64,000 nt of DNA from Micromonospora arborensis (GTDB taxonomy: Bacteria; Actinomycetota; Actinomycetes; Mycobacteriales; Micromonosporaceae), in the NCBI RefSeq assembly GCF_003205615.1, contig NZ_PYBV01000009.1:62001-126000 (forward strand), in the 5' to 3' direction. Every line of letters begins with the position of its first letter. Positions within the stretch are counted from its first letter, which is position 1. A model generated the notes under the pieces. That model was not told the origin of the DNA. It saw only the letters and a list, made by a program, of their open reading frames with translations, and did not search any database. Of this stretch, positions 1-8,906 are shown piece after piece. The position numbers were made by a program, and so were the translations under genes.

Positions 1-2033
1 CCGAGGTTGGCGCCGCGCCCCACGAAGAGCGGGCGGTCACTGGTGTTGTTGGTCTGCTTGACCGGCAGCTCGTTGCCGTCGACGGCGACCACCACCCGAA
101 CGGTGTACTTGCCGTTCGCGGCGGTCCAGGTGCCCAGGCTGATCGGGCCGACCGTCGCGCCGGCGTTGATCACGCCGGAGTACGAGCCGGTCAGCGTACG
201 GACGACGGTGCCGGACTCGTTGAGCACGGTCAGGGTGATGCCGTGCGAGCCGGACGCGGACGCCTGGTTGCCGGCGTTGCGGATCGACACGGAGAAGGTG
301 ACAGTGCTGCCGGGCGGCGGGTTACCCGGTGACCAGTCGACCGCGGAGGCGACCAGGTCGGAGCTGGCGACCGCGCCGACCACCAGCGGGCTGGGGTTGG
401 TGTAGCTGTTGTTGGTGTCGTCGGACTCGACGACGGTGTTCGACTCGTCGACCTTCGCGCTCAGCGGGTAGCTGCCCGAGTCGCGGGTGCCGATGCTGGC
501 GCTGACCGTGGTCGACGCGCCGGCCGCGAGGCCGCCGACCGACGCGGTGCCGACCCGGGTGGAGCCGAGGTAGAAGTTGACGTTTGTCGCGCCGGAGGCC
601 GCCGAGCCGGCGTTGCGCACGGTCGCGGAGAGCGTGATCGTGCTGGTCTCCACGGGTGCGGACGGGCTGAACGACATGCCGGTCACGGTCAGGTCCGGGT
701 TCGGTGCCGGGGTGCCGAAGACCTGGAACTCGGCCACCTGCCCGGCCGGAGCGCCGGTGTTCGAGGCGATCGAGAGCCGCACGTCGGCTGCGGCGCCGGA
801 GACCGGGATGGTCACCGTGTTGCCGCTGCCCGGGTTGAAGCTGTAGTTCGCCGCGCCGACCAGGGTGGTGAAGGTCGACGAGCCCTGGTCCCGGCCGAGC
901 ACTGTGATGTTCTGGGTACGCGCACCCCAGGCCGAGTCCGGGTTCAGCTTCAGCACGACCTGGCTGAGGCTGGCGTTCGCGCCGAGCTGCACGGTCAACG
1001 TGCTCGGGTTTCCGTTGCCCTCCCAGTAGGTGGCCACGTTGTTGTCGTTGGCGTTGGTGGCCACGAACGTGTGCACGTAACCGGAGGCGCTGATCGGCTT
1101 GCCGATCGCCAGGTTGGTCCCGGTCGGCGGGTTGCCGGTGCCGGTCCGGGTCACGGTGTTGCTGTTCGCCGACTGGTTGCCGGCCGCGTCCTTGGCCCGG
1201 ACGTAGTACGACACCGTGGCGCTGTCCGCCTGGCTGTCGGTGTACGCCAGCGTCGAACCGTTGACGCTGCCGCGCAGCGCGCCATTGGCGTACACGTCGT
1301 AGCCGGTGACCCCGACGTTGTCGGTGGACGCCGACCAGGTGAGCCGGATCTGACCGCTGGCCGGCTGGGTGTAGGCCAGGTTGCCGGGGACGCTGGGCGC
1401 CTGGGTGTCGGTGCTGCCGGTGGCGCCGTACACCTCGACCTCGGAGAACTGCGCGGCCGGCCAGCCGCTGTTGCCGGTGACCTGCACCCGGACGTAGCGG
1501 GTGCTGGCGGCGGTGAAGCTGACGGTCGCGGTGTTGCCGCTGCTCGGGTTGAAGGTGTAGCCGGCGGACGCCTTCAGGGTGCTGAACGACGAGCCGTTGG
1601 TCGAGCCGAGCACCGACAGTGTCTGGGTGCGGGTCTGCCAGTCCGACGAGGGCGGCAGTTTCAGCACCACCCGGTCGACGCTGACCGTGGCGCCCAGGTC
1701 GGCCTGGATCCACTGCGGGAACGCGTTGTTGGCGCTCTCCCAGTAGGTCGACGCGTTGCCGTCGTTGGCGTTGCCCGCCACGTAGTTCTGGTTGTAGCTG
1801 CTGGCGGTCATGGTCGCGGAGAGCCCGGCGAGCATGGCCACGCGGGCAGCGGCCGCGGACGCGTCGACCGCCGGCGCCGCGCTCGCCATGGGGGTGACGA
1901 CCGGGGCGGTGGCGAGGAGCATTCCGGCGAGCGCGCCGGCGAGGAGCTGTCGGCCACGCGTGCGGGTGGTTCGGGGGACGGGGTTGGGCGCGCCGGTTGG
2001 CGGCGTGCCTCGTCTGGTGCCGTTGCTGGCCAT
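1..2033 (-). CDS. Secreted discoidin/FN3/CARDB multidomain protein (C-terminus outside window)
   Basis: The reading frame stays open from an ATG at 2033 to the window edge, so only the first ~678 residues are seen. A purine-rich GAAAGAGG lies about 12 nt upstream of the ATG. The order is an N-terminal signal peptide (hydrophobic stretch LLAGALAGMLLATAP, then ASAAP), an F5/8 discoidin module (~80-210; TYWESANNAFPQ, ending EVEVYG), a fibronectin type III module (~218-305), a second discoidin module (~312-450), and two CARDB-like beta-sandwich modules (~455-670; repeated NAG and DDTNNSY motifs). These are carbohydrate- or surface-binding modules. Any catalytic domain would lie beyond position 1. 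It sits directly downstream of the GH87-type gene on the same strand and shares near-identical discoidin DNA with it, so a role on the same polysaccharide is inferred. Confidence 0.8.
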   Translation of the reverse strand, partial: MASNGTRRGTPPTGAPNPVPRTTRTRGRQLLAGALAGMLLATAPVVTPMASAAPAVDASAAAARVAMLAGLSATMTASSYNQNYVAGNANDGNASTYWESANNAFPQWIQADLGATVSVDRVVLKLPPSSDWQTRTQTLSVLGSTNGSSFSTLKASAGYTFNPSSGNTATVSFTAASTRYVRVQVTGNSGWPAAQFSEVEVYGATGSTDTQAPSVPGNLAYTQPASGQIRLTWSASTDNVGVTGYDVYANGALRGSVNGSTLAYTDSQADSATVSYYVRAKDAAGNQSANSNTVTRTGTGNPPTGTNLAIGKPISASGYVHTFVATNANDNNVATYWEGNGNPSTLTVQLGANASLSQVVLKLNPDSAWGARTQNITVLGRDQGSSTFTTLVGAANYSFNPGSGNTVTIPVSGAAADVRLSIASNTGAPAGQVAEFQVFGTPAPNPDLTVTGMSFSPSAPVETSTITLSATVRNAGSAASGATNVNFYLGSTRVGTASVGGLAAGASTTVSASIGTRDSGSYPLSAKVDESNTVVESDDTNNSYTNPSPLVVGAVASSDLVASAVDWSPGNPPPGSTVTFSVSIRNAGNQASASGSHGITLTVLNESGTVVRTLTGSYSGVINAGATVGPISLGTWTAANGKYTVRVVVAVDGNELPVKQTNNTSDRPLFVGRGANL
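1549..1601. repeat. 53-bp stretch duplicated in the adjacent gene
   Basis: These 53 bases are identical to 2303-2355. Both encode the core of a discoidin module (GSTNGSSFSTLKASAGYT region). The identity at DNA level, including third codon positions, indicates recent module duplication or gene conversion between the two neighbouring genes. Confidence 0.8.
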
Positions 2034-2136
2034 GGGGTCGCTACACCTCTTTCGGGGGTGGGTGTGGGTGCGTTGCCCGGCGACGGGTGCAGGGGTACGC
2101 CCGTCGTTCCGCGACAGGTGGGGGACGGTGCGGGTT

Positions 2137-2168
2137 GGTGCCCCCGCCCTGGGCGGGGCGGGGGCACC
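2137..2168 (-). terminator. GC-rich hairpin after the GH87-type gene
   Basis: GGTGCCCCCGCCC pairs with GGGCGGGG(C)GGGGGCACC around a short loop, 5 nt beyond the stop codon of the minus-strand glucanase gene. No T tract follows, as is common for actinobacterial stem-loops. Confidence 0.6.
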
Positions 2169-2172
2169 CGAT

Positions 2173-5058
2173 CTAGCTGGAATACACCTCGAACTCGCTG
2201 AGCTGGCCGGCTGGCCAGCCGGTGTTGCCGGTGACGGTCAGCCGCAGGTACCGCTGGCTGGTCGCCGTGAAGGTCACGGTGACCGTGTTGCCGCTGCCCG
2301 GATTGAAGGTGTAGCCGGCGGACGCCTTCAGGGTGCTGAACGACGAGCCGTTGGTGGACCCGAGCACCGAGAGCGTCTGCGTGCGCGTCTGCCAGGCCGA
2401 TGATGGTGGGAGTTTCAGCACGATCCGGGACACCGTCCGGTTGGCGCCCAGGTCCACCGTCAGCGACTGCGGGAAGGCGTTGTTGGCGCTCTCCCAGTAC
2501 GTGTTCGGGTTGCCGTCCACCGCGTTGGGGGAGGCGTACACGTCGGAGTGGCTGGTCTCGGTGATGGACCGCCCGGCCGCCAGGTTGCCGCTGGGCGGCG
2601 GCGTGGTCGGGGGCGGGGTGGTCGGGGGTGGCGTGGTGGGCGATGGCGTGCTGGACGTGCCGCCGTACACCTCGACCTCGGACAGTTGAGCGGCCGGCCA
2701 GCCGGAGTTGCCGGTGACGGTGACCCGGATGTAGCGGCGGTCACCGGAGGGCAGCACGATCGACACGGTGTTGCCCGTGCCGGGGGCGAAGACCCGACCG
2801 GCGGACGATGCCAGCGTGGTGTACGACGAGCCGTCGGTGGAGCCGAGCACCGACAGGGTCTGGGTGCGTTGCTCCCAACCGCTGGGCAGCTTGAGCACCA
2901 CCCGGTCGACCGACCGGGACGCGCCCAGGTCGATGGTGACCGACTGGGGGAAGGCGTTGTTGGCGCTCTCCCAGTAGCTGGCCGCGTTGCCGTCCACCAC
3001 GTTGGACGCCGTGTAGCTCTGGTTGGTGCTGGTCGCGGTCGCCGACCGGTTCAGCGCCAGGTTCCCCCCGCTGGTGGGTGGCGGCGTGGTGGGCGGCGGG
3101 GTCGTCGGGGGCGGCGTGGTGGGCGCCGGGGTGGTCGGCGGCGGAGTGGTGGGTCCGCCGCCCCACCGCGGCTCCGGCCACGGGCCGCAGTAGGGGGTCG
3201 ACGTGTACCAGCCGGAGTTGCCGCTGCCCTGGGTGATCTGGAAGCCGGCGCCCACGCAGTTGTGCATCGGGTTGCTCTGCGCGATGTTGGTGGCCCGCAC
3301 GTTGGTGAAGGACACCTGGCTGTTCGCCTGCACCTGGAGCGCGTACGTGCCGGCGCCGTCGATCCGCACGTTGTTGAGGTTGATCCCGTTGGTCTGGCCC
3401 TCGATCCAGTGCAGCGCGGCGTACGAGCTGTCCAGGATGTCGGTGTCGGTGATGTTGATGGTGGGGTTCTGGAACGCCTCGTTGAGCGCGGAAAACCAGA
3501 TCGCGCCGACGCCGAAGTTCCAGTTGTAGTCCGAGTTGCCGTTGCGGATCAGCGTGTTCCGGGCGATCGTCCAGGTGCCCTGGACCCCGGTGGCGCCCTG
3601 CACACCCGGGTAGCGGTTGGCGACGTGGATGCCGCCGCCGTTGGTCAGCGAGTCGGCCGTCACGTTGTCGGTGATCTTGATGTCCCGACCGCCGTAGCTG
3701 ACCAGGTGGTTCGCCAGCAGGGTCACGCCGATGGTGTTGTGGGTGAAGGAGTTGTTGACGTTCGGCACGCTCTGCGCCCACATCGCCAACGCGTCGTCGC
3801 CGGTGTTGCGGACGAACGTGTTCGTCACCGTCGAGTTGGTTACGCCGGTGTGGAAGTTCACCCCGTCCGCCGTCTGGTCCAGGATCCGGCTGTTGCGGAT
3901 GGTGAAGTTGTCCATCGGGCCGTCCATCCACGCCCCGACCTTGGTGTTCTCCAGCCACAGGTTGTCGACCACCGAGTTGGTCATCGCCCCGCCCAGCGCG
4001 TTTACCTGGTCGTCGTCGACCCGTTCGCGGATGTCGCCGATGATGGCGAAGTCCCGCAGTGTGACGTTGCGGCTCGGCCCGTTCGCCTCGTGCGAGCGGA
4101 CCGGGCCGGTGTAGCCGCCACCGGGGACGTACTTGCCGTAGATGCCGACGGACCGGTTCCGCTCGGTGGGGTGCCGGCCGCCGAGCACCGAATACCAGGG
4201 GCCGGCGCCGCGCAGGGTCACCCCGTCGACCACCACGTGATCCCAGAGGGTGAAGGTGCCGGTCGGGATCCAGACCGCCCGGCCCTGGGCCTTTCCGGCG
4301 TCGACCGCCGCCTGGAACTTCGCGGTCGAGTCGGTCGCGCCGCTCGGGTCGGCGCCGAAGTCGGTGACCACGTCGAGCACACCGGAGGGCTTGGTGATCG
4401 CCGGTGCGACCAGCTCGAAGTCGGCCAGGTCGATGGTGAACGAGGGCGACTGGGCGGTCGAGGAGACCTGGAACCTGATCTTCGTGCCGGCGGGCTGGGT
4501 GCCGCCGAACATCGCCCGGGTCTCGTCGTAGAAGTGGTGCGGGTTGGTGTCGCCCGGGTTGTTGTTGAACGGGTATCCGCCGTAGTACCAGCCGTACTTC
4601 GACGTCACCGGGACCGACTTCAGCAGGTTCCCGTTGGCCCGCAGGTCGATGGCGGCGTCCCGGCCGGTGCCCGCCGAGTTGTCCGGCAGGCTGTAGCGGA
4701 AGGTGACCGCGTTGGCCGGGGCGCTGAGGGTGAACTCGACGTACTCGCCGACTGCGTCGAGGGTGACCGCCTCCCGGCCGGACGCCTCGGACGGCAGCGT
4801 GCCGTAGCGCCGGTCCGGGCCGATCTTCGTGCCGTTGTGGGCGGCCTCCTCCGCCTCCTGTTCGATGAACGGGACGGTGGCGCCCCGGCCGGTGATGTCG
4901 AAGGGGGACAGCCCGGCCGCCGAGGCCGGGGTCGCGGTGCCGGTGACCGCGAGTGCGGTCAACGATGTGGCGGCGAGCAGGGTGGCGGCGATGGCGGCCA
5001 ACCCTGCCCGGGTCGGGTGTCGGAGATGGTGCGGGGTGCCGGTGGTGTGGTTGGCCAT
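2173..5058 (-). CDS. Secreted GH87-type alpha-1,3-glucanase/mycodextranase with two discoidin modules
   Basis: Predicted 961-residue extracellular glycoside hydrolase. The ATG at 5058 is chosen over upstream starts because GAAAGGGAGAG precedes it and a signal peptide follows (hydrophobic AAIAATLLAATSLTALAV, cleavage near ASAAG). Residues ~50-215 form a beta-rich N-domain; ~225-640 form a parallel beta-helix with motifs of the mycodextranase/alpha-1,3-glucanase family (RGAGPWYSVLGG, DGVNFH at ~398, NTGDDALAMW at ~418, where the Asp residues are likely catalytic). Two TPPPTT-type Pro/Thr linkers separate two C-terminal F5/8 discoidin modules (~695-825 and ~848-961). Known Bacillus/Paenibacillus GH87 enzymes use discoidin modules and Thr/Pro linkers in the same way. 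The nearby sugar importer and GH13 enzyme suggest it feeds alpha-glucan fragments to the cell. Substrate is inferred. Confidence 0.85.
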   Translation of the reverse strand: MANHTTGTPHHLRHPTRAGLAAIAATLLAATSLTALAVTGTATPASAAGLSPFDITGRGATVPFIEQEAEEAAHNGTKIGPDRRYGTLPSEASGREAVTLDAVGEYVEFTLSAPANAVTFRYSLPDNSAGTGRDAAIDLRANGNLLKSVPVTSKYGWYYGGYPFNNNPGDTNPHHFYDETRAMFGGTQPAGTKIRFQVSSTAQSPSFTIDLADFELVAPAITKPSGVLDVVTDFGADPSGATDSTAKFQAAVDAGKAQGRAVWIPTGTFTLWDHVVVDGVTLRGAGPWYSVLGGRHPTERNRSVGIYGKYVPGGGYTGPVRSHEANGPSRNVTLRDFAIIGDIRERVDDDQVNALGGAMTNSVVDNLWLENTKVGAWMDGPMDNFTIRNSRILDQTADGVNFHTGVTNSTVTNTFVRNTGDDALAMWAQSVPNVNNSFTHNTIGVTLLANHLVSYGGRDIKITDNVTADSLTNGGGIHVANRYPGVQGATGVQGTWTIARNTLIRNGNSDYNWNFGVGAIWFSALNEAFQNPTINITDTDILDSSYAALHWIEGQTNGINLNNVRIDGAGTYALQVQANSQVSFTNVRATNIAQSNPMHNCVGAGFQITQGSGNSGWYTSTPYCGPWPEPRWGGGPTTPPPTTPAPTTPPPTTPPPTTPPPTSGGNLALNRSATATSTNQSYTASNVVDGNAASYWESANNAFPQSVTIDLGASRSVDRVVLKLPSGWEQRTQTLSVLGSTDGSSYTTLASSAGRVFAPGTGNTVSIVLPSGDRRYIRVTVTGNSGWPAAQLSEVEVYGGTSSTPSPTTPPPTTPPPTTPPPSGNLAAGRSITETSHSDVYASPNAVDGNPNTYWESANNAFPQSLTVDLGANRTVSRIVLKLPPSSAWQTRTQTLSVLGSTNGSSFSTLKASAGYTFNPGSGNTVTVTFTATSQRYLRLTVTGNTGWPAGQLSEFEVYSS

Positions 5059-5151
5059 GAGCTGCGCTCTCCCTTTCGTCAGGCAGGCCAGATCCCCCCG
5101 TGTCGGTGCGGCGTTACGCGTTCCCCCCTTGCTCCTCCTCTCCTGGGTGGC

Positions 5152-5187
5152 GTGGTGCCGGCGGCCGGGACGGGCCGCCGGCACCAC
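5152..5187 (-). terminator. 15-bp perfect stem-loop after the alpha-glucosidase gene
   Basis: GTGGTGCCGGCGGCC pairs perfectly with GGCCGCCGGCACCAC around a 6-nt loop, 12 nt past the stop of the minus-strand GH13 gene and about 95 nt upstream of the glucanase start. It probably separates the two transcription units. Confidence 0.7.
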
Positions 5188-5199
5188 GGGCGAGCAGAG

Positions 5200-6870
5200 T
5201 CAGGTCAGGCCGGGTCCGTCCGCCACGCGCGGCCCGTCCGCCGATTCGGCGGTACGCAACCAGACGGCGGTGTCCGACGGCAGCAACCCGTCGTCGAGTG
5301 GCCCGCTGGCCAGCAGCACCTCGCCGTCGGCCGGCATCGGAACCGGGATGTCGGAGAGGTTGACCAGGCAGTTGAAGCCACCGCCGCGGCTGAACGCGAG
5401 CACCCCGTCCGGTGCTGGCAGCCAGGTCAGTTCGCCGTCACCGAGCGTCGGCTCGGCCCGCCGGGCCTGGATCGCAGCCCGGTACAGCTCCAGCATCGAG
5501 GCCGGGTCGCCGGTCTGCGCACGGGCGGTCCGGTCCTTCCAGTCGGCCGGCTGGGGCAGCCAGGGCGCCGCGGAACCGGCGGGGCTGAACTCGAACGGCG
5601 GCTCGTCGCCGCCCCAGGGCAGCGGTACGCGGCAGCCGTCCCGCCCGGGGTCGATCCGGCCGGAACGTTCCCACATCGGGTCCTGACGCAGCGCGTACGG
5701 AATGTCCTCGACCTCGTAGAGGCCCAACTCCTCGCCCTGGTAGACGTAGGCGGCGCCGGGAAGCGACAGCGACAGCAGCGCGGCGGCCCGGGCCCGGCGG
5801 GTGCCCAGTTCCAGGTCGGTGGGTGTCCCCTCGCGCTTGGCGGCGAAACTGAACCTGGTGTCCGCCCGCCCGTAGCGGGTGACGTGTCGGGTGACGTCGT
5901 GGTTCGAGAGCACCCAGGTGGCCGGCGCGTTGACCGGCGCGTGCGCGCTCAGCGTCCCGTCGATGCTCTCGCGCAGCGCCGAGGCGTCCCACGCGCAGCC
6001 GAGGAAGTCGAAGTTGAACGCCGCGTGCAGTTCGTCCGGGCGCAGGTAGTTGGCGAACCGTTGCCGGTCCGGCAGCCACACCTCACCGATCAGCGCGCGG
6101 TCGGTGTACTCGTCGGCGACCCGACGCCAGCCCCGGTAGATGTCGTGCACCCCGTCGAGGTCGTGGAACGGGTGCGGCTGGTCGGGCTGGACCTCGGGCA
6201 GCGTCCCGTCCTTGACCAGCAGTCCGGCCGAGTCGATCCGGATGCCGTCCACGCCCCGGTCGAACCAGAACCGCAGGATGTCCTCGAATTCGGCCCGTAC
6301 CCGGGGGTGGTCCCAGTTGAAGTCCGGCTGCTGCGGGGCGAACAGGTGCAGGTACCAGTCGCCGGGGGTGCCGTCCGGGTTGGTGGTGCGGGTCCACGTC
6401 TCGCCACCGAACTCACCGATCCAGTCGGTGGGCCGTTGGTCACCGTTGGGGCCCCGGCCGGGCCGGAACCAGAACAGGTCCCGTTCGGGCGCGTCGGGCC
6501 CGCCGGCGAGCGCGGCCTGGAACCAGGGGTGCGCGTCGGAGCAGTGGTTGGGCACCACGTCGACGATGGTCCGGATGCCCAGCGCGTGCGCCTCCGCGAT
6601 CAGTGCCTCCGCCTCGACGAGGCTGCCGAAGACCGGGTCGATGTCGCGGTAGTCGGACACGTCGTAGCCGGCGTCGGCCATCGGCGAGGGGTACCAGGGG
6701 CTGAACCAGATCGCGTCGATGCCGAGCGCGGACAGGTGATTCAGCCGCGACCGGATGCCAGCGATGTCGCCGATGCCGTCGCCGTTGCCATCCGCGAAGC
6801 TCCGGGGATACACCTGGTAGATCACCGCTCCACGCCACCACGGACTTCTGTCAGCTGTGGACACGAGCAC
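5200..6870 (-). CDS. GH13 alpha-glucosidase
   Basis: Predicted 556-residue cytoplasmic enzyme hydrolysing alpha-glucosidic bonds in imported oligosaccharides. The (beta/alpha)8 barrel carries the GH13 signature residues: D213 nucleophile in GIRIDS, E263 acid/base in IGEVW, D325 in LSNHDV, plus DVVPNH (~104-109). There is no signal peptide. The length suits the oligo-1,6-glucosidase/alpha-glucosidase branch. The GTG at 6870 is the longest start; a second GTG two codons later (6864) is equally possible. It lies 94 nt downstream of the second permease gene on the same strand and is probably the last gene of the importer operon, turning the incoming sugar into glucose. Confidence 0.9.
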   Translation of the reverse strand: MLVSTADRSPWWRGAVIYQVYPRSFADGNGDGIGDIAGIRSRLNHLSALGIDAIWFSPWYPSPMADAGYDVSDYRDIDPVFGSLVEAEALIAEAHALGIRTIVDVVPNHCSDAHPWFQAALAGGPDAPERDLFWFRPGRGPNGDQRPTDWIGEFGGETWTRTTNPDGTPGDWYLHLFAPQQPDFNWDHPRVRAEFEDILRFWFDRGVDGIRIDSAGLLVKDGTLPEVQPDQPHPFHDLDGVHDIYRGWRRVADEYTDRALIGEVWLPDRQRFANYLRPDELHAAFNFDFLGCAWDASALRESIDGTLSAHAPVNAPATWVLSNHDVTRHVTRYGRADTRFSFAAKREGTPTDLELGTRRARAAALLSLSLPGAAYVYQGEELGLYEVEDIPYALRQDPMWERSGRIDPGRDGCRVPLPWGGDEPPFEFSPAGSAAPWLPQPADWKDRTARAQTGDPASMLELYRAAIQARRAEPTLGDGELTWLPAPDGVLAFSRGGGFNCLVNLSDIPVPMPADGEVLLASGPLDDGLLPSDTAVWLRTAESADGPRVADGPGLT

Positions 6871-6964
6871 CTGCTTTCTGCGTCAGTACGTCGGCGGGTT
6901 CGCCGGAGGAAGATATGTGTCGGGCGAACGGTCGTTGTTCGCCGCGCGGGAGGACCGGTGGTCG

Positions 6965-7852
6965 CTATCCCTTGATGCTGCCCGTGGTCAGACCGGACAT
7001 GATGTTCCGCTGGAAGATCAGGAAGATGATGACAGTCGGGATCGCGGCGATGACCGACGCGGCGATCACCACGTTCATCGGTGTGCCGCCCGCGAAGGTG
7101 TAGATGCCGACGCTGACCGTCCGGGTCTCGGGCGACGGCATGACCAGCTTCGGCCAGAGGAAGTCCTTCCAGACCGCCGTCACGGCGAAGATGGAGACGA
7201 CGCCGAGGATGGGGCGCGACAGCGGCAGGATGATCGACCAGAGCGTGCGCAGCGAGGACGCCCCGTCCATGAGGGCGGCCGCCATCAACTCCTCGGGGAT
7301 CGAGTCGAAGAACCGTTTCAACAGGAAGATGTTGAACGCGTTCGCGACCATCGGCAGCCAGATCGCGAACGGTGAGTCGAGCAGGTTGATGTGCAGGATC
7401 GGCAGGTCGAGCACCGTCACGTACTGCGGAACGATGAGGACCATCGCCGGGATCATCAGGGTCCCCAGCATCAGGGCGAGGATCGTGTTGCCGAAGATCG
7501 GTCGAAGCTTGGACAGCGAGTACGCGGCGGCGCTGTCGAAGACGAGTTGGAACAGCACCGCGCCGATGGCGTAGTAGAAGGTGTTGAACAGCAGCTTGGC
7601 GAGGGCCAGGTTGTTCCACGCGTCGACGTAGTTCTGCGGCTGCGGGTCCTTCGGGAACAGCGACGGCGGGGTCTGGGCGATCTCCTGGCCGGACTTGAGC
7701 GCGCCGGTGACCATCCAGTAGAGCGGCCCGAGGAAGACGAGCGTGAACCCCGCCACGACCACGACCAGCAGCGTCCAGTAGATGACCCGGCCGCGCCCCC
7801 GGCTGAGCTGGGCATGAGAGATGAGGGTCCGGGTTCCGGAATCCTGTGCCAT
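6965..7852 (-). CDS. Sugar ABC transporter permease (MalG type)
   Basis: 295-residue inner-membrane subunit of a carbohydrate importer. About six membrane segments can be read, the first at ~25-47. The EAA-loop motif that docks the ATPase is seen near residue 190 (EELMAAALMDGAS, followed by LPLSRPILG). The ATG at 7852 is chosen because it follows the stop of the partner permease by 11 nt and is preceded by GGCGAGGA; the long upstream extension of this frame overlaps the partner gene and is not real. No ATPase gene is present in the cluster. In actinobacteria such importers commonly share the distant MsiK ATPase; that is inferred here. Confidence 0.92.
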   Translation of the reverse strand: MAQDSGTRTLISHAQLSRGRGRVIYWTLLVVVVAGFTLVFLGPLYWMVTGALKSGQEIAQTPPSLFPKDPQPQNYVDAWNNLALAKLLFNTFYYAIGAVLFQLVFDSAAAYSLSKLRPIFGNTILALMLGTLMIPAMVLIVPQYVTVLDLPILHINLLDSPFAIWLPMVANAFNIFLLKRFFDSIPEELMAAALMDGASSLRTLWSIILPLSRPILGVVSIFAVTAVWKDFLWPKLVMPSPETRTVSVGIYTFAGGTPMNVVIAASVIAAIPTVIIFLIFQRNIMSGLTTGSIKG

Positions 7853-7863
7853 TCCTCGCCGTC

Positions 7864-8820
7864 CTAGTCCTGTTTCGCAGTCAGCCGCACGTACACGGCG
7901 GAGAAGCCGGCCAGCACCACGAGCATGATCACGCCCAGCGCGGCCGCGCCGTTGAGGTCGTTCTGGAAGAACCCGTGCTGGTAGATGAGGTACGCCACCG
8001 AGGTCGCGGAGTCCTCCGCGCCCGCACCGTTGGCGAGGATCAGTGGCTCGATGAAGAGCTGCATGGTGGCGACGATCTGGAGCATCGCCAGGAGCGCGAG
8101 GATCAACCGGGTCTGCGGGATCGTCACGTGGCGGATCCGCTTCCAGATCCCGGCGCCGTCGAGTTCCGCGGCCTCGTAGAGCTCGCCGGGAATGTTCTGC
8201 AACGACGCCAGGTAGATCAGCACCGCGCCGCCCATGTTCATCCAGGTGGACGCGACCACCATCGCCGGCATCGTCATCTCCGGCGACTGCATCCACTGCG
8301 AGGTGGGCAGGTGCAGCGCCTTGAGGATCGCGTTGAAGAGCCCGGCCTCGCTCGGGTCGTAGGCGTAGAACTTGAAGAGGAACAGCGCCGAGGCCGGCGG
8401 CAGCATCACCGGCAGGTAGACCAGGATGCGCAGGTACCCCTTGGCGTGGCGGAACTCGTTGAGCAGGATCGCCACGAAGAACGGCACCACGTACCCGAGG
8501 GCCAGCGCCAGGACCGTGAAGTAGAACGTGTTCTGCCAGGCCGTCCAGAAGCTGGGGTCGGCGATGATGCGGGAGTAGTTGTCCCAGCCCACCCAGGTGG
8601 TCTCACCGCGCCGGGTCCGCTGGAAGCTCATCACGATGCCGCGGACCATCGGGTACCAGGAGAAGACGACGAAGCAGAGCACCGCGCCGATCAGGAACGC
8701 GTGACCGGTGAGGTTGTCCCGTACCTTGCGGCCGAGGCTGGTGCGCTGCGGCCCCGCCGAGTACGGCGACGGAGGGCGGCCCGCGTTCCTGGGGGTCTGC
8801 GGGACGGTGGTGATCGCCAA
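7864..8820 (-). CDS. Sugar ABC transporter permease (MalF type), TTG start
   Basis: 318-residue membrane subunit with a cytosolic N-terminus (~1-40), about six membrane segments (first around FLIGAVLCFVVFSWYPMV), and the EAA loop ELYEAAELDGAGIWKRIRHVTIPQ. The start is taken as TTG 8820, because AGGAG at 8826-8830 lies 5 nt upstream and the protein then begins MAITTVPQ; the GTG at 8898 would place the start inside the terminator-like hairpin. It follows the binding-protein gene by 86 nt, with that hairpin between them, and pairs with the MalG-type permease. Confidence 0.88.
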   Translation of the reverse strand: MAITTVPQTPRNAGRPPSPYSAGPQRTSLGRKVRDNLTGHAFLIGAVLCFVVFSWYPMVRGIVMSFQRTRRGETTWVGWDNYSRIIADPSFWTAWQNTFYFTVLALALGYVVPFFVAILLNEFRHAKGYLRILVYLPVMLPPASALFLFKFYAYDPSEAGLFNAILKALHLPTSQWMQSPEMTMPAMVVASTWMNMGGAVLIYLASLQNIPGELYEAAELDGAGIWKRIRHVTIPQTRLILALLAMLQIVATMQLFIEPLILANGAGAEDSATSVAYLIYQHGFFQNDLNGAAALGVIMLVVLAGFSAVYVRLTAKQD

Positions 8821-8867
8821 GGCAACTCCTGGGTGAGTCGGTGACGTCGAGATGTGGTGCGAATGGC

Positions 8868-8898
8868 GTGGGGGCCGGGTCGGCGTCCCGGCCCCCAC
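8868..8898 (-). terminator. Intra-operon stem-loop between binding protein and permease
   Basis: GTGGGGGCCGGG pairs perfectly with CCCGGCCCCCAC (12 bp, 7-nt loop) 9 nt beyond the stop of the binding-protein gene. Such a structure in an importer operon typically protects or terminates most transcripts so that the binding protein is made in excess over the permeases. That role is inferred from position. Confidence 0.65.
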
Positions 8899-8906
8899 AC
8901 GATCGG

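Noticed and set aside
322..1713. Minus-strand open frame inside the discoidin gene
   Set aside because: Composition is Arg/Gln/Gly-rich and it lies in a shifted frame of the discoidin/FN3 protein, whose frame is open to the window edge and has modular domains.
2548..6975. Very long open frame on the plus strand (about 1475 codons) opposite the glucanase and glucosidase genes
   Set aside because: It is Arg/Gly/Val-rich without domains and arises from the GC-rich third positions of the real minus-strand genes, which have clear catalytic motifs and signal peptides.
6965..8296. 443-residue version of the MalG-type permease
   Set aside because: The extra 148 residues are a shifted-frame reading of the MalF-type permease; the true start at 7852 has a ribosome site and typical permease N-terminus.
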